64,000 nucleotides of DNA. Source: Streptomyces sp. NRRL F-5126. Lineage in GTDB: Bacteria; Actinomycetota; Actinomycetes; Streptomycetales; Streptomycetaceae. The position numbers were made by a program, and so were the translations under genes. The stretch lies in assembly GCF_000721265.1 (NCBI RefSeq), contig NZ_JOFZ01000006.1:657497-721496 (forward strand). The letters are read 5' to 3'. Under the pieces are notes generated by a model. The model saw nothing but the letters and a program-made list of their open reading frames with translations, ran no database searches and was not told the DNA's origin. Numbering within the stretch: the stretch's first letter is position 1; each line of letters opens with the position of its first letter. Positions 34,040 through 43,164 of this stretch are shown here, piece by piece.

Positions 34040-35383
34040 TCAGGCCGCGACCTGGAGCTCCTTCTCGCGGCTCACCTCGTCGGCCTCGTCGATCGGGGAA
34101 GCCGTCGCCGCGTCGAACGCCTCGCGGTCCAGGATGTTCTCGCGGGCGGCGACGATGATCGGGGCGACGATCTGCCCGGCGACGTTCGTGGCCGTGCGCA
34201 TCATGTCCAGGATCGGGTCGATCGCCAGCAGCAGGCCGACGCCCTCAAGGGGCAGTCCGAGCGTCGACAGGGTGAGCGTCAGCATGACCGTCGCGCCGGT
34301 GAGGCCGGCCGTCGCGGCGGAGCCGATGACGGAGACGAACGCGATGAGGATGTAGTCCTGCACGCCCAGGTGCACGTCGAAGATCTGCGCCACGAAGATC
34401 GCGGCGATCGCCGGGTAGATCGAGGCGCAGCCGTCCATCTTCGTCGTGGAGCCGAACGGCACGGCGAACGAGGTGTACGTCTTGGGCACGCCGAGACGCT
34501 CGGCCGACCGCTGCGTGACGGGCATGGTGCCGACGGACGAGCGGGAGACGAAGGCGAGCTGGATCGCCGGCCAGGCGCCCTTGAAGAACTGGAGCGGGTT
34601 GACCTTGGCGACCGTGGCGAGCAGCAGCGGGTAGACGACGAAGAGCACGATCGCGCAGCCCACGTAGACGTCGGCGGTGAACGTCGCGTACTTGCCGATG
34701 AGGTTCCAGCCGTAGTCGGAGATGGCGTAGCCGATCAGGCCGACGGTGCCGAGAGGCGCGAGCCTGATGACCCACCACAGCGCCTTCTGCAGGAGTTCGA
34801 GCACGGTCTCGCTGAGGGTGAGGACCGGCTTGGCGCGCTCGCCGACCTTCAGTACGGCGATGCCGGCGACGGCCGCCATGAACACGATCTGCAGGACGTT
34901 GAGTTCGCTGAACGGCGTGATGACGTCCGTGGGGATGATGCCGGTCAGGAAGTCGATCCAGGAGCCGGAGTGCTCCGGCAGCTTGCCGTCCTTCGGGGTG
35001 AGGTCGGTGCCGGCGCCGGGGTTGGTGATCAGACCGATCGCGAGGCCGATGGCCACGGCGATCAGGGACATGGCCATGAACCAGAGCAGGGTGCGGGTGG
35101 CGAGCCTGGCCGCGTTGTTGACCTTGCGGAGGTTGGTGATCGACACCAGGATCGCGAAGAAGACGAGCGGCCCGACGGCCAGCTTCAACAACTGCACGAA
35201 GAGGCTGCCGACCTTGTCGAGCGTGGTGGTGAGCCAGCTGATGTCCTGGCTGCGTGCGAGCCAGCCGAGCAGGGCCCCGAGGACGAGACCCGCGACGATC
35301 TGCGCCCAGAACGGGACCTTGGGTATGGACCGGCTCCGGGGTCCTGCGGGGCCGGCGGAACCGGCGGTGGTGTTCGCGGACAC
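34040..35383 (-). CDS. Dicarboxylate/cation symporter (DAACS family)
   Basis: About 447 residues, a Na+- or H+-coupled dicarboxylate or acidic amino acid symporter (SDF/DAACS family) of the inner membrane. Membrane segments run from VPFWAQIVAGLVLGALLGWL onwards. Signature motifs are SRSSVGTMPVTQR (HP1), FGSTTKMDG (TM7) and DMMRTATNVAG (TM8), which form the substrate and sodium site. The GTG at 35383 behind AGGAG is used. The long upstream region (35384-35842) holds a 25-bp dyad that may control it. Confidence 0.9.
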   Translation of the reverse strand: MSANTTAGSAGPAGPRSRSIPKVPFWAQIVAGLVLGALLGWLARSQDISWLTTTLDKVGSLFVQLLKLAVGPLVFFAILVSITNLRKVNNAARLATRTLLWFMAMSLIAVAIGLAIGLITNPGAGTDLTPKDGKLPEHSGSWIDFLTGIIPTDVITPFSELNVLQIVFMAAVAGIAVLKVGERAKPVLTLSETVLELLQKALWWVIRLAPLGTVGLIGYAISDYGWNLIGKYATFTADVYVGCAIVLFVVYPLLLATVAKVNPLQFFKGAWPAIQLAFVSRSSVGTMPVTQRSAERLGVPKTYTSFAVPFGSTTKMDGCASIYPAIAAIFVAQIFDVHLGVQDYILIAFVSVIGSAATAGLTGATVMLTLTLSTLGLPLEGVGLLLAIDPILDMMRTATNVAGQIVAPIIVAARENILDREAFDAATASPIDEADEVSREKELQVAA

Positions 35384-35675
35384 GAACGCACTCCTGACGT
35401 GGCGTGGATGGGAAGGGTGGGGCCGGCAGCCACGCACAAGGGAGAGCGCTCGGGCCCGGGCGCCGGGGGCCCGTGGGGTGAAGGGCCGGGGGCGGTGGCG
35501 GGATCGGGCGCGTAGGGAGCCGCTGTGCGGGCGCGGGGCCGGACGGTGGTTCAGACCGAACGGCAACAGACCGCGGACATGCAGCGGCAGAGATCGACAT
35601 GCCGACGCGACACGAGCGGGATGCTCATGTCATGTTCAAGGCGCACGGATCTCTTCATGGCCGATAGTCAACACG

Positions 35676-35700
35676 ATGGCTTTGAGATACTCAAAGCCAT
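35676..35700. promoter_or_regulatory. 25-bp palindrome upstream of the symporter gene
   Basis: ATGGCTTTGAG (35676-35686) and CTCAAAGCCAT (35690-35700) are perfect 11-base arms with a 3-nt centre. The core TTTGAG-ata-CTCAAA looks like a dimeric repressor operator. It lies about 290 nt upstream of the symporter start. The rest of the 35384-35842 gap shows no convincing gene. Confidence 0.55.
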
Positions 35701-35733
35701 TCTTTCAGCCAAGTTGGCGCCGGGCATGACAAC

Positions 35734-35769
35734 GCCCCCGCTCCCCATAGCAGTTGGGGACACGGGGGC
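35734..35769 (-). terminator. Hairpin downstream of the DUF4229 gene
   Basis: GCCCCCG (35734-35740) pairs with CGGGGGC (35763-35769), with CCCC/GGGG pairing inside. It lies about 75 nt beyond the DUF4229 stop in the direction of transcription. Confidence 0.6.
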
Positions 35770-35842
35770 GGCAGCACCTGTGGGACGGATCACACGGCGG
35801 TGCTCCGGCGCGCTCCTGCGCGCACTACGCGCTCTGCGCGCG

Positions 35843-36142
35843 CTATTCGGCGTCCTCCTGCGCGCGGTTCGCCTCGATCTTGGCGCCCATCTTCGCGCGG
35901 GTACGCTCCAGCCGGCCGGAGAGCTTGAACGACATCTCGTCACGCTGCTTGCGCAGCACGACGAAGCTGATGGGCGCGGACACCACGAGCGCGAGGAGCA
36001 CCACCCAGATGGGGTTCGAGCCGCCGATGCCCCGAGGCAGCAGACCGACCCTGACCAGGGCCGCGATCACGACCATGCATCCGAGGAAGATGGCGATACG
36101 CGCCATCGTGTAGCGGGCTGTCACTCCTGGCTGCCGGATCAC
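35843..36142 (-). CDS. DUF4229 membrane protein
   Basis: A 99-residue protein with two membrane segments (RIAIFLGCMVVIAALVRVGL and IWVVLLALVVSAPISFVV) followed by a charged tail (KQRDEMSFKLSGRLERTRAKMG) typical of DUF4229. The GTG at 36142 with AGAAGG upstream is used; an internal Met is possible. It is conserved near mqn genes in streptomycetes, but its function is unknown. Confidence 0.8.
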   Translation of the reverse strand: MIRQPGVTARYTMARIAIFLGCMVVIAALVRVGLLPRGIGGSNPIWVVLLALVVSAPISFVVLRKQRDEMSFKLSGRLERTRAKMGAKIEANRAQEDAE

Positions 36143-36192
36143 TGCGCGCCTTCTCTCTTCCGGGCTGGTGCTTCCAGTGAAGCACGGGGGAC

Positions 36193-36735
36193 TCAGGCCG
36201 CTCCCAGCGGGAGCAGCATGAAGACATCGTCCCTGTCGTCTCCGTCGGCCACGCGGATGCCGCCGGGCACCCGCCCGACCTCCTTGTAGCCGCAGGCCTC
36301 GTAGAAGCGGTCGGCGCCCGTGCCGCCGCGGCACGTCAGCCGTATCGCCTCGATGCCGTCGAAGCCGCGCGCCGCGTCGGCCGCCGCGGCCATCAGCGCC
36401 CTGCCGTACCCCTTGCCCTGGTGCCTGGGGTGCACCATCACGGTGTAGGCCCAGATCCAGTGGCGCATCAGCCGGTGGGTGTTGGCGGTGAGGAAGGCGC
36501 AGGCGGCGACCTCACCGTTCGCGTCGTGGCCCACCAGCAGGCGCGTGCGCCCCTCGGCCATCGCGGCCAGGTGCTTGACCAGTTCGGGCCGGATGTCCTC
36601 GGGCGTGACCGGCGGTACGAAGCCGACCGCGCCGCCCGCGTTCGACACGTCCGCCCACAGGGCGAGCAGGCCGTCGCGCAGGGCGCGGCCATGCTCCCCC
36701 TGGAAGGTCGGGTCGAGCGTGAACGTCAGGGTCAT
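36193..36735 (-). CDS. GNAT-family N-acetyltransferase
   Basis: A 180-residue GNAT protein. The acetyl-CoA-binding motif is VMVHPRHQGKGYGRALMAAAADAA (about 115-138), preceded by LVGHDANGEVAACAFLT and followed by IRLTCRGGTGADRFYEACGYKEVGR. The ATG at 36735 follows GGGGAG. It overlaps no neighbour and lies 16 nt downstream of mqnE on the same strand, so it is likely co-transcribed with it. The substrate is unknown. Confidence 0.85.
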   Translation of the reverse strand: MTLTFTLDPTFQGEHGRALRDGLLALWADVSNAGGAVGFVPPVTPEDIRPELVKHLAAMAEGRTRLLVGHDANGEVAACAFLTANTHRLMRHWIWAYTVMVHPRHQGKGYGRALMAAAADAARGFDGIEAIRLTCRGGTGADRFYEACGYKEVGRVPGGIRVADGDDRDDVFMLLPLGAA

Positions 36736-36751
36736 AGCGCCACTCCCCTGG

Positions 36752-37915
36752 TCAGACCCGCATCGGCTGCGGCGACTCGCGGCGGTTCGCGTCGGCGCCG
36801 GGGTACTCGCGCACCGTCTCGTAGCGGGTGTTGCGCTCGATGGGGCGGAAGCCCGCGTCGCGGATGAGGTCCAGCAGATCCTCGCGGGACATCTTGTTCG
36901 GCGTGCCATAGTTGTCCGCGTCGTGCGTGATCTTGTACTCGACGACCGAGCCGTCCATGTCGTCCGCGCCGTGCTGCAACGCGAGCGCGGTCGTCTGCAG
37001 GCCGTGCATCACCCAGAACACCTTGACGTGCGGGACATTGTCGAACAGCAGCCGCGACACCGCGAACGTCTTCAGCGCCTCCGCGCCTGTCGCCATCGTC
37101 GTGCGCGCCTGGAGGCGGTTGCGCACCTTGCCGTCCTTCATGTCCACGAAGTCGTGCTGGTAGCGCAGCGGGATGAAGACCTGGAAGCCGCCCGTCTCGT
37201 CCTGCAGTTCGCGCAGGCGCAGCACGTGGTCCACGCGGTGCCTGGGCTCCTCGATGTGCCCGTACAGCATCGTGCACGGGGTCTTGAGGCCCTTCTCGTG
37301 CGCGAGGCGGTGGATGCGGGACCAGTCCTCCCAGTGGGTGCGGTGGTCCACGATGTGCTGCCTGACCTCCCAGTCGAAGATCTCGGCGCCGCCGCCGGTC
37401 AGCGATTCGAGGCCGGCGTCGATCAGCTCGTCGAGGATCTCGGAGGCGGACATGCCGGAGATCGTCTCGAAGTGGTGGATCTCCGTGGCGGTGAACGCCT
37501 TCAGGGACACCTGGGGCAGCGCCTCCTTCAGCGCCTTCAGGGAGCGCGGGTAGTAGCGCCACGGCAGCGTCGGGTGCAGGCCGTTGACGATGTGCAGCTC
37601 GGTGAGGTTGTCGCCCTCCATGGCCTTGGCCAGGCGCACGGCCTCCTCGATGCGCATCGTGTACGCGTCCTTCTCGCCCGGCTTGCGCTGGAACGAGCAG
37701 TACGCGCACGACGCCGTGCACACGTTCGTCATGTTCAGGTGGCGGTTGACGTTGAAGTACACCGCGTCACCCGCCTTGCGCGTGCGCACCTCGTGGGCGA
37801 GGCCGCCGAGCCAGGCGAGGTCGTCCGACTCGTACAGCGCGATGCCGTCCTCGCGGGACAGCCGCTCGCCGCCTCGGACCTTCTGCTCCAGCTCGCGCTT
37901 GAGCCCCGCGTCCAT
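36752..37915 (-). CDS. mqnE: Aminofutalosine synthase
   Basis: A 387-residue radical SAM enzyme that joins the enolpyruvyl-benzoate made by MqnA to the adenosyl group of SAM to give aminofutalosine. The motif CTASCAYCSF (CxxxCxxC, about 68-77) binds the iron-sulfur cluster; LHIVNGLHPTLPWRYY, FTATEIHHFE and GGGAEIFD are MqnE features. The ATG at 37915 follows AAGGGAGG. It is the paralogue of mqnC in this window. Confidence 0.93.
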   Translation of the reverse strand: MDAGLKRELEQKVRGGERLSREDGIALYESDDLAWLGGLAHEVRTRKAGDAVYFNVNRHLNMTNVCTASCAYCSFQRKPGEKDAYTMRIEEAVRLAKAMEGDNLTELHIVNGLHPTLPWRYYPRSLKALKEALPQVSLKAFTATEIHHFETISGMSASEILDELIDAGLESLTGGGAEIFDWEVRQHIVDHRTHWEDWSRIHRLAHEKGLKTPCTMLYGHIEEPRHRVDHVLRLRELQDETGGFQVFIPLRYQHDFVDMKDGKVRNRLQARTTMATGAEALKTFAVSRLLFDNVPHVKVFWVMHGLQTTALALQHGADDMDGSVVEYKITHDADNYGTPNKMSREDLLDLIRDAGFRPIERNTRYETVREYPGADANRRESPQPMRV

Positions 37916-38030
37916 AAAGAACGCCTCCCTTGTGGCTGATCGTTCGGCCCGTCTGTGGGCCTTTTTGAGGTTACGCCCCCGTACTGACACTCCCGGCGAC
38001 CCCCCGTTCGCCGATCAGTCGGTCAGTCGG

Positions 38031-38507
38031 TCAGTCGTCCTCGGGGATACGGCCGACCCTGTTCTCCCACTTGGTGGACAGGACCACGGTCGTCCGCGTC
38101 CTGGACACGCCCACCGTGCCGCTCAGGCGGCGGATGGTGCGCTCCAGGCTGTCCACGTCGGAGGCGCGGACCTTGAGCATGAACGAGTCGTCGCCCGCGA
38201 TGAACCAGCAGTCCTCGATCTCCCCCAGGTTGCGCAGGCGGTGCGCGACGTCCTCGTGGTCGGCCGCGTCGGACAGCGAGATGCCGATGAGTGCGACCAC
38301 GCCGAGGCCGAGCGAGGCGGAGTCCACGGTCGCGCGGTAGCCGGTGATGACGCCCGCGGACTCCAGGCGGTTGATCCGGTCGGTGACGCTGGGGCCCGAG
38401 AGCCCGACGAGCCTGCCGAGCTCGGCGTACGAGGCTCTGCCGTTCTCCCTGAGTGCCTGGATGAGCTGCGTGTCCACGGCGTCCATATGGATGATGCCTT
38501 CCATCAT
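38031..38507 (-). CDS. Lrp/AsnC-family transcriptional regulator
   Basis: A 158-residue regulator. Residues about 8-60 form the HTH (VDTQLIQALRENGRASYAELGRLVGLSGPSVTDRINRLESAGVI), and about 75-145 the RAM ligand-binding domain. The start ATG at 38507 is followed by another ATG at 38486 behind GGAAGG, and either may be used. It lies between mqnE and the UbiX-like gene, and may control amino acid or menaquinone-related genes, but the target is unknown. Confidence 0.9.
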   Translation of the reverse strand: MMEGIIHMDAVDTQLIQALRENGRASYAELGRLVGLSGPSVTDRINRLESAGVITGYRATVDSASLGLGVVALIGISLSDAADHEDVAHRLRNLGEIEDCWFIAGDDSFMLKVRASDVDSLERTIRRLSGTVGVSRTRTTVVLSTKWENRVGRIPEDD

Positions 38508-38560
38508 TCAGCGATTCGGCAAGTTTACAAGGCAGAGCGAAGGCCGAACGGCCGACAGCC

Positions 38561-39262
38561 CTACGATCCCGCTTCGGGGGGCCGGGATCCGCCGCCCAGC
38601 TCCCCCTCCCACCTGCGGTACAGGCCGTGCCGCACGCCGACGGCGTCGAGCGCGCGGCCCGCGACGAAGTCGACCAGGTCCTGGATGTGGCCTGCGCCCG
38701 CGTAGAAGCCGGGCGACACGGGCAGCACGACGGCCCCGAGGCCGTCGAGCGCGACGAGGTGACGCAGGGTCTGCCCGTTCAGCGGCGTCTCGCGCACGGC
38801 GACGACGAGCGGACGCCGCTCCTTGAGCGTCACGCTCGCCACCCGCTGGAGCAGGTCCTTGGACAGGCCGAGCGCCACGCCGGCGGCGGCGGCCGTCGAC
38901 GCGGGCACGATCAGCATGCCCTTCGTGCGGTAGGAGCCCGACGAAGGGCCCGCGGCGAGGTCGCCCGCCGCCCAGTGCCGCACGCCGGACAGGTCGCGGG
39001 CGCTGAACGCGTCCGGCGTGCCGTCGGCTCCTCGCGCGAGCCAGGCGGCGAGATCGCCCTGCCAGTGGGCGTCGCGGAAGGAGATGCCGGTCTCGTCGAG
39101 GAGCGTGAGGCGGGCGGCCCTGCTGACGACGAGGTCGACGCTCTCGCCCGCGTCGAGCAGCCCGCGCAGCACGGCGGCGGCGTACGGCGTGCCGGACGCG
39201 CCGGACACCCCGACGACCCAGGGCCGGCGGAGCTGCGGTGCGTGCTGCCCTGGCGAACTCAC
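38561..39262 (-). CDS. ubiX: UbiX-like flavin prenyltransferase
   Basis: A 233-residue UbiX-type flavin prenyltransferase, which makes prenylated FMN for UbiD decarboxylases. VGVSGASGTPYA (about 17-28) is the flavin-binding start; VPASTAAAAGVALGLSKDLLQRVASVTLKERRPLVVAVRETPLN is the family signature. In the late menaquinone pathway of streptomycetes a UbiX/UbiD pair (also called MqnM/MqnL) is required. The GTG at 39262 is used; the ribosome binding site is weak. An insertion of about 30 residues (WLARGADG region) is normal in actinobacteria. Confidence 0.88.
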   Translation of the reverse strand: MSSPGQHAPQLRRPWVVGVSGASGTPYAAAVLRGLLDAGESVDLVVSRAARLTLLDETGISFRDAHWQGDLAAWLARGADGTPDAFSARDLSGVRHWAAGDLAAGPSSGSYRTKGMLIVPASTAAAAGVALGLSKDLLQRVASVTLKERRPLVVAVRETPLNGQTLRHLVALDGLGAVVLPVSPGFYAGAGHIQDLVDFVAGRALDAVGVRHGLYRRWEGELGGGSRPPEAGS

Positions 39263-39355
39263 GGACGTGAGCCTATCCGGCCGCGCCCGGCAGGAACCGG
39301 GGGCGGGGTGCCGGACGTTTCCTGTCCGTCGGGCTCGGGACAGGGGGCTGCTGGG

Positions 39356-40027
39356 ATGACCTATCGGACGGACGGGACGGATCCGGCGGCACGCACCGCG
39401 TGGACCGGCGCCGCGCGTGCCGCCACGGGTGCGGGCCGCCCCACTGGAGGCCGGGTGAAGGCCGCGGGCGCGGTGATGGTCGCGTGGGTGGCGCTGCTGT
39501 GGATACTGCTCGGCATCGACGACGCGACGGGCGGCTCGCTCAACACCCTGGGGATCACGCCGCGCAGGCCGGGCGAACTGCTCGACATCGTCCCCGCGGC
39601 GTTCCTGCACGGCGGGGTGGCACACCTCGCGTCCAACACCCTGCCGCTGCTGGTCCTCGGCTTCCTGGTGGCCCTGGGCGGCCTGGCCAGGTTCTTCGGC
39701 ATCGTCGCGACGGTCACGATCGTCAGCGGCCTGGGGGTGTGGCTGACGGCCCCGGGCAACTCGGTCACGATCGGCGCGTCCGGCGTGATCTTCGGCCTGC
39801 TGGCGTACCTGGTGGTCACGGGGTTCGTGAACCGCCGCGTGTGGGAGGTCGTGCTCGGCCTGGTCGTCCTGGCCGTCTACGGCTCGATCCTGCTCGGCGC
39901 ACTGCCAGGCACCCCGGGCATCAGCTGGCAGGCACACGCGTTCGGCCTGGTGGGCGGGGTCCTGGCGGCGTTCCTCTTCCGCAGGCAGCGCCGCACACCT
40001 CCGGGCACGCTGCCGCCGGGGCTGTAG
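39356..40027 (+). CDS. Rhomboid-family intramembrane serine protease
   Basis: About 223 residues with six or so membrane segments. The catalytic motif GASGVIFG (about 142-149) has the serine, and the later SWQAHAFGLVGG the histidine. HGGVAHLASNTLPL is the conserved loop before TM2. The ATG at 39356 follows a GGGGG run. It is encoded opposite to the mqn genes. The substrate is unknown. Confidence 0.88.
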   Translation: MTYRTDGTDPAARTAWTGAARAATGAGRPTGGRVKAAGAVMVAWVALLWILLGIDDATGGSLNTLGITPRRPGELLDIVPAAFLHGGVAHLASNTLPLLVLGFLVALGGLARFFGIVATVTIVSGLGVWLTAPGNSVTIGASGVIFGLLAYLVVTGFVNRRVWEVVLGLVVLAVYGSILLGALPGTPGISWQAHAFGLVGGVLAAFLFRRQRRTPPGTLPPGL

Positions 40028-40044
40028 CGGCCCGGCCGGCGAGG

Positions 40045-40608
40045 TCAGCCGGTCGGCGCCGCCGCGTCGCGGGGAAGCTCGGACGTGTCGATCGTGAGAG
40101 CGCCGAGCCCGCTGTCCAGGGCGATGTCCTTGCCGTACGGGATGGTGTCCCGGCCCTGGTACCCGTCGGCGGTCGGGTGCCAGAACGTCACGCAGTGCGC
40201 CTGGTACGGGTCGAAGACCAGGTAGTTGGCGATGCCGCGGGCCGCGTACAGGCGCGGCTTGATCTCGTAGTCCCGCCGCACGCTGCCCGGCGACACGACC
40301 TCGACGACGAGTTCGATGAGGTCAGGGTCGTAGGCGCTGCGGTTCTCCGCCACCTCGGGCTCCGGGATGACCGCGAGGTCTGGGCAGAGCTCGGTCTCCC
40401 CGTCGAAGACGAAAGCCACGTCCGAGGTGAAGCCCCACTCTCCCGACAGCTGCGCCCTCAGGGCGTTCCACACACGCCGGATCGTCGCGTTGTGGTGGGG
40501 ACGGACACGGTGCGCCACGATGCTCGCCTCGACGAGCTCGACCCGGTGGCCGGGAAGGGCGTCCTCGTACGGGGCGAGCCGCGAGCGCAGACGTCCCGGC
40601 TCGGTCAT
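40045..40608 (-). CDS. Uma2-family (DUF820) protein
   Basis: A 187-residue Uma2 protein of the restriction-endonuclease fold. Conserved parts are CPDLAVI, LIELVVEVVSPGSVRRDYEIKPRLYAARGIANYLVFDPY. Its ATG overlaps the mqnP stop (ATGA, 40605-40608), so it is the third cistron after the UbiD-like and mqnP genes. Function of this family is not known; nuclease activity is only predicted from the fold. A broken relative is at 1719-2275. Confidence 0.85.
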   Translation of the reverse strand: MTEPGRLRSRLAPYEDALPGHRVELVEASIVAHRVRPHHNATIRRVWNALRAQLSGEWGFTSDVAFVFDGETELCPDLAVIPEPEVAENRSAYDPDLIELVVEVVSPGSVRRDYEIKPRLYAARGIANYLVFDPYQAHCVTFWHPTADGYQGRDTIPYGKDIALDSGLGALTIDTSELPRDAAAPTG

Positions 40609-41528
40609 CCCCGCAAGCCCCCGACGATCAGGTCCAGCAGCGCGAAGACGAAGAGCGCGATGCCGATGAAACCGTTGACCTGGAAGAACGCCCTGTTCAG
40701 GCGGGACAGGTCGTGGGGGCGGACGATCGTGTGCTCGTAGACGAACGCCGCCGCGACGACCGCGAGCCCGACCCAGTAGAACGCGCCGGCGCCGATCGCC
40801 GCGCCGTACCAGGCCAGCAGGCCCGTGGTGACGAGGTGCGCGGCGCGCGCGCCGTGCAGCGCGGCCGGGATGCCGAAGCGGGCGGGCACGGACCTCACGC
40901 CGTGCGCGCGGTCCGCGCGTACGTCCTGGCAGGCGAAGATCAGGTCGAAGCCGCCGATCCACACGCCCACCGCGACGCCGAGGATCACCGCGTCCCACGA
41001 CCACGCGCCGGTGACCGCGATCCACGCGCCGATCGGGCCGATCGCCTGTGCGACGCCGAGGATCGCGTGCGGGAACGACGTGAACCGCTTCCCGTACGGG
41101 TAGACCACCATCGGCACGGCGGCAGGCAGCGCGAGCACCAGGCAGAGCGGGTTCAGCAGCGCCGCCGCGGCGAGGAACACCAGCAGGGCGATGATCGCGC
41201 CCGTCCACGCGGAGCGCACCGACACCGCGCCCGTCACGAGCTCGCGCGTGGCCGTGCGCGGATTGCGCGCGTCGATCTCGCGGTCGATGATCCGGTTGCA
41301 CGCCATGGCGAACGTCCGCATGCCGACCATGGCGACCGTGACGAGGAGCAGCCGCCACCAGTGCACGGAGCCGTCGAGGCGCTCCATCGCCGTCAGCGCG
41401 GCGATGTACGCGAACGGCAGTGCGAACACCGAGTGCTCGATCATGACCAGCCGCAGGAAGGCCCTCACCTTGCTGCCGTGCTCGGCCGGTCCCGGGCTGC
41501 CGAGCGCCTCGTCCGCCGTCGTACTCAC
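40605..41528 (-). CDS. mqnP: Menaquinone-pathway UbiA-type prenyltransferase
   Basis: A 307-residue inner-membrane prenyltransferase that attaches the isoprenoid tail to the naphthoate ring. The first Asp-rich motif is NRIIDREIDARNPRT and the second DLIFACQDVRADRAHGVRS, both expected in UbiA proteins. Several membrane segments are apparent. The GTG at 41528 overlaps the preceding gene's stop by 4 nt, and its own stop overlaps the Uma2 start, so the three genes are translationally coupled. The mqnP name follows the futalosine pathway usage. Confidence 0.9.
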   Translation of the reverse strand: MSTTADEALGSPGPAEHGSKVRAFLRLVMIEHSVFALPFAYIAALTAMERLDGSVHWWRLLLVTVAMVGMRTFAMACNRIIDREIDARNPRTATRELVTGAVSVRSAWTGAIIALLVFLAAAALLNPLCLVLALPAAVPMVVYPYGKRFTSFPHAILGVAQAIGPIGAWIAVTGAWSWDAVILGVAVGVWIGGFDLIFACQDVRADRAHGVRSVPARFGIPAALHGARAAHLVTTGLLAWYGAAIGAGAFYWVGLAVVAAAFVYEHTIVRPHDLSRLNRAFFQVNGFIGIALFVFALLDLIVGGLRG

Positions 41529-42976
41529 AGGCCGTACTCCTTCCACCGGCGGTCGACCAGCGCCGCCGTCTCCCGGTCCGGTACGACCATATGCGGCCAG
41601 CCGCCGTCGCGCGTGTACCCCTCCTCCGGCAGCTTCCTCGTCGCGTCGATGCCCGCCTTGCCGCCCCAGAACTGCTGGTACGAGGCGTGGTCCAGGTGGT
41701 CGACGGGCCCCTCGGCCACCGTCAGGTCGCGCGCGTAGTCGGTGTTGCCCAGCGCGCGCCACGCCACCTCGTGCAGGTCGTGCACGTCGCAGTCGGAGTC
41801 CACGACGACGATCAGCTTCGTCAGCGACATCATGTGCGCGCCCCACACGGCGTGCATCACCTTCTGCGCGTGCTTGGGGTACTTCTTGTCGATCGCCACG
41901 ATCGCGCAGTTGTGGAAGCCGCCCGCTTCCGGCAGGTGGTAGTCGACGATGTCCGGCACGATGATCTTGAGCAGGGGCAGGAAGAACCGCTCGGTGGCGC
42001 GGCCGAACGGGCCGTCCTCCGTCGGCGGCCGCCCCACCACGATCGACTGGAGCAGCGGCCGCCTGCGCATCGTCACGCAGTCGATCGTCAGCGCCGGGAA
42101 GTCCTCCTGCGGCGTGTAGAAGCCGGTGTGGTCGCCGAACGGCCCCTCGGGCAGGGTCCTGCCCGGCTCCAGCCACCCTTCGAGCACGACCTCGGCCGCC
42201 GCGGGCACCTGCAGCGGGACCGTCTTGCAGTCCACCATCTCGATCCGCCTGCCCTGCACGAACCCGGCGAACATGTACTCGTCGATGTCGCCGGGCAGCG
42301 GCGCCGTCGAGGCGTACGTCACGGCCGGAGGGCAGCCGAACGCGATCGCGACCGGGAGGCGTTCGCCGCGCCGCGCGGCCACCGCGCAATGGTTGCGGCT
42401 GTCCTTGTGGATCTGCCAGTGCATGCCGATCGTGCGGCGGTCGTGGCGCTGGAGGCGGTAGAGGCCCAGGTTGCGGACGCCCGTCTCGGGGTCCTTCGTG
42501 TGGGTGAGACCCAGGTTGAAGAAGGAGCCGCCGTCCTCGGGCCAGGTGAACAGCGCGGGCAGCTCGTCCAGGTCGACGTCGTCGCCGGTGCGCACGACCT
42601 CCTGGACGGGCGCCTCCTTCACCTTCTTCGGCGGCACGTGCACCATCGAGCCCAGCTTGCCGAACGCGTCCCGCACCCCGACGAACCCGTGCGGCAGCTC
42701 CGGCTTGAGCAGGCCGCCGATCCTCTCGCCGATCTCCCCGTACGAGGTGAGGCCGAGCGCCTTGAGCAGCCGCCGGTCGGTGCCGTACACGTTCATCGCC
42801 AGCGGCATCACGGAGCCGCGCACGTTCTCGAAGAGCAGCGCCGGGCCGCCGGCCTTGTTGACCCGGTCGGTGATCTCGCCGACCTCCAGGTACGGGTCGA
42901 CCTCTGCCTTCACGCGCTTGAGGTCGCCCTCGCGCTCCAGCGCCCTGAGCAGCGAGCGAAGATCGTCGTAAGCCAT
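41525..42976 (-). CDS. ubiD: UbiD-family menaquinone biosynthesis decarboxylase
   Basis: A 483-residue UbiD-type decarboxylase (also called MqnL), using prenylated FMN from the UbiX-like protein. It has the family start DLRSLLRALEREGDLKRV, then PVAIAFGCPPAVTYAS, the active-site region LEGWLEPGRTLPEGPFGDHTG (about 265-285) with the conserved Glu residues, and LLKIIVPDIVDYHLPEAGGFHNC. It is the first gene of a coupled set with mqnP and Uma2. It is expected to remove the carboxyl group from the dihydroxynaphthoate intermediate. Confidence 0.9.
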   Translation of the reverse strand: MAYDDLRSLLRALEREGDLKRVKAEVDPYLEVGEITDRVNKAGGPALLFENVRGSVMPLAMNVYGTDRRLLKALGLTSYGEIGERIGGLLKPELPHGFVGVRDAFGKLGSMVHVPPKKVKEAPVQEVVRTGDDVDLDELPALFTWPEDGGSFFNLGLTHTKDPETGVRNLGLYRLQRHDRRTIGMHWQIHKDSRNHCAVAARRGERLPVAIAFGCPPAVTYASTAPLPGDIDEYMFAGFVQGRRIEMVDCKTVPLQVPAAAEVVLEGWLEPGRTLPEGPFGDHTGFYTPQEDFPALTIDCVTMRRRPLLQSIVVGRPPTEDGPFGRATERFFLPLLKIIVPDIVDYHLPEAGGFHNCAIVAIDKKYPKHAQKVMHAVWGAHMMSLTKLIVVVDSDCDVHDLHEVAWRALGNTDYARDLTVAEGPVDHLDHASYQQFWGGKAGIDATRKLPEEGYTRDGGWPHMVVPDRETAALVDRRWKEYGL

Positions 42977-43164
42977 GCCCTCCAGTATCGGGCACCCGGC
43001 CCGCCCCTCCCGTCACCGGGCCGCGTGGTGCCACCGCGGGCAGCCACCGCGATTTTGCCGGCGCTTGATCACTGGTTCTCCCAACTTCCCCCGCAAGAAC
43101 GCCTGTTTGCGAGAGAGTCGTGCGCGGTCTGTCCGTTCACGACTCAACGGAAGTGGGTTTCCCC

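Noticed and set aside
37946..37965. Hairpin GGCCC...GGGCC followed by TTTTT upstream of mqnE
   Set aside because: It is terminator-like only on the plus strand, where no gene ends nearby, and the stem is only 5 bp; it is not reported as a feature.
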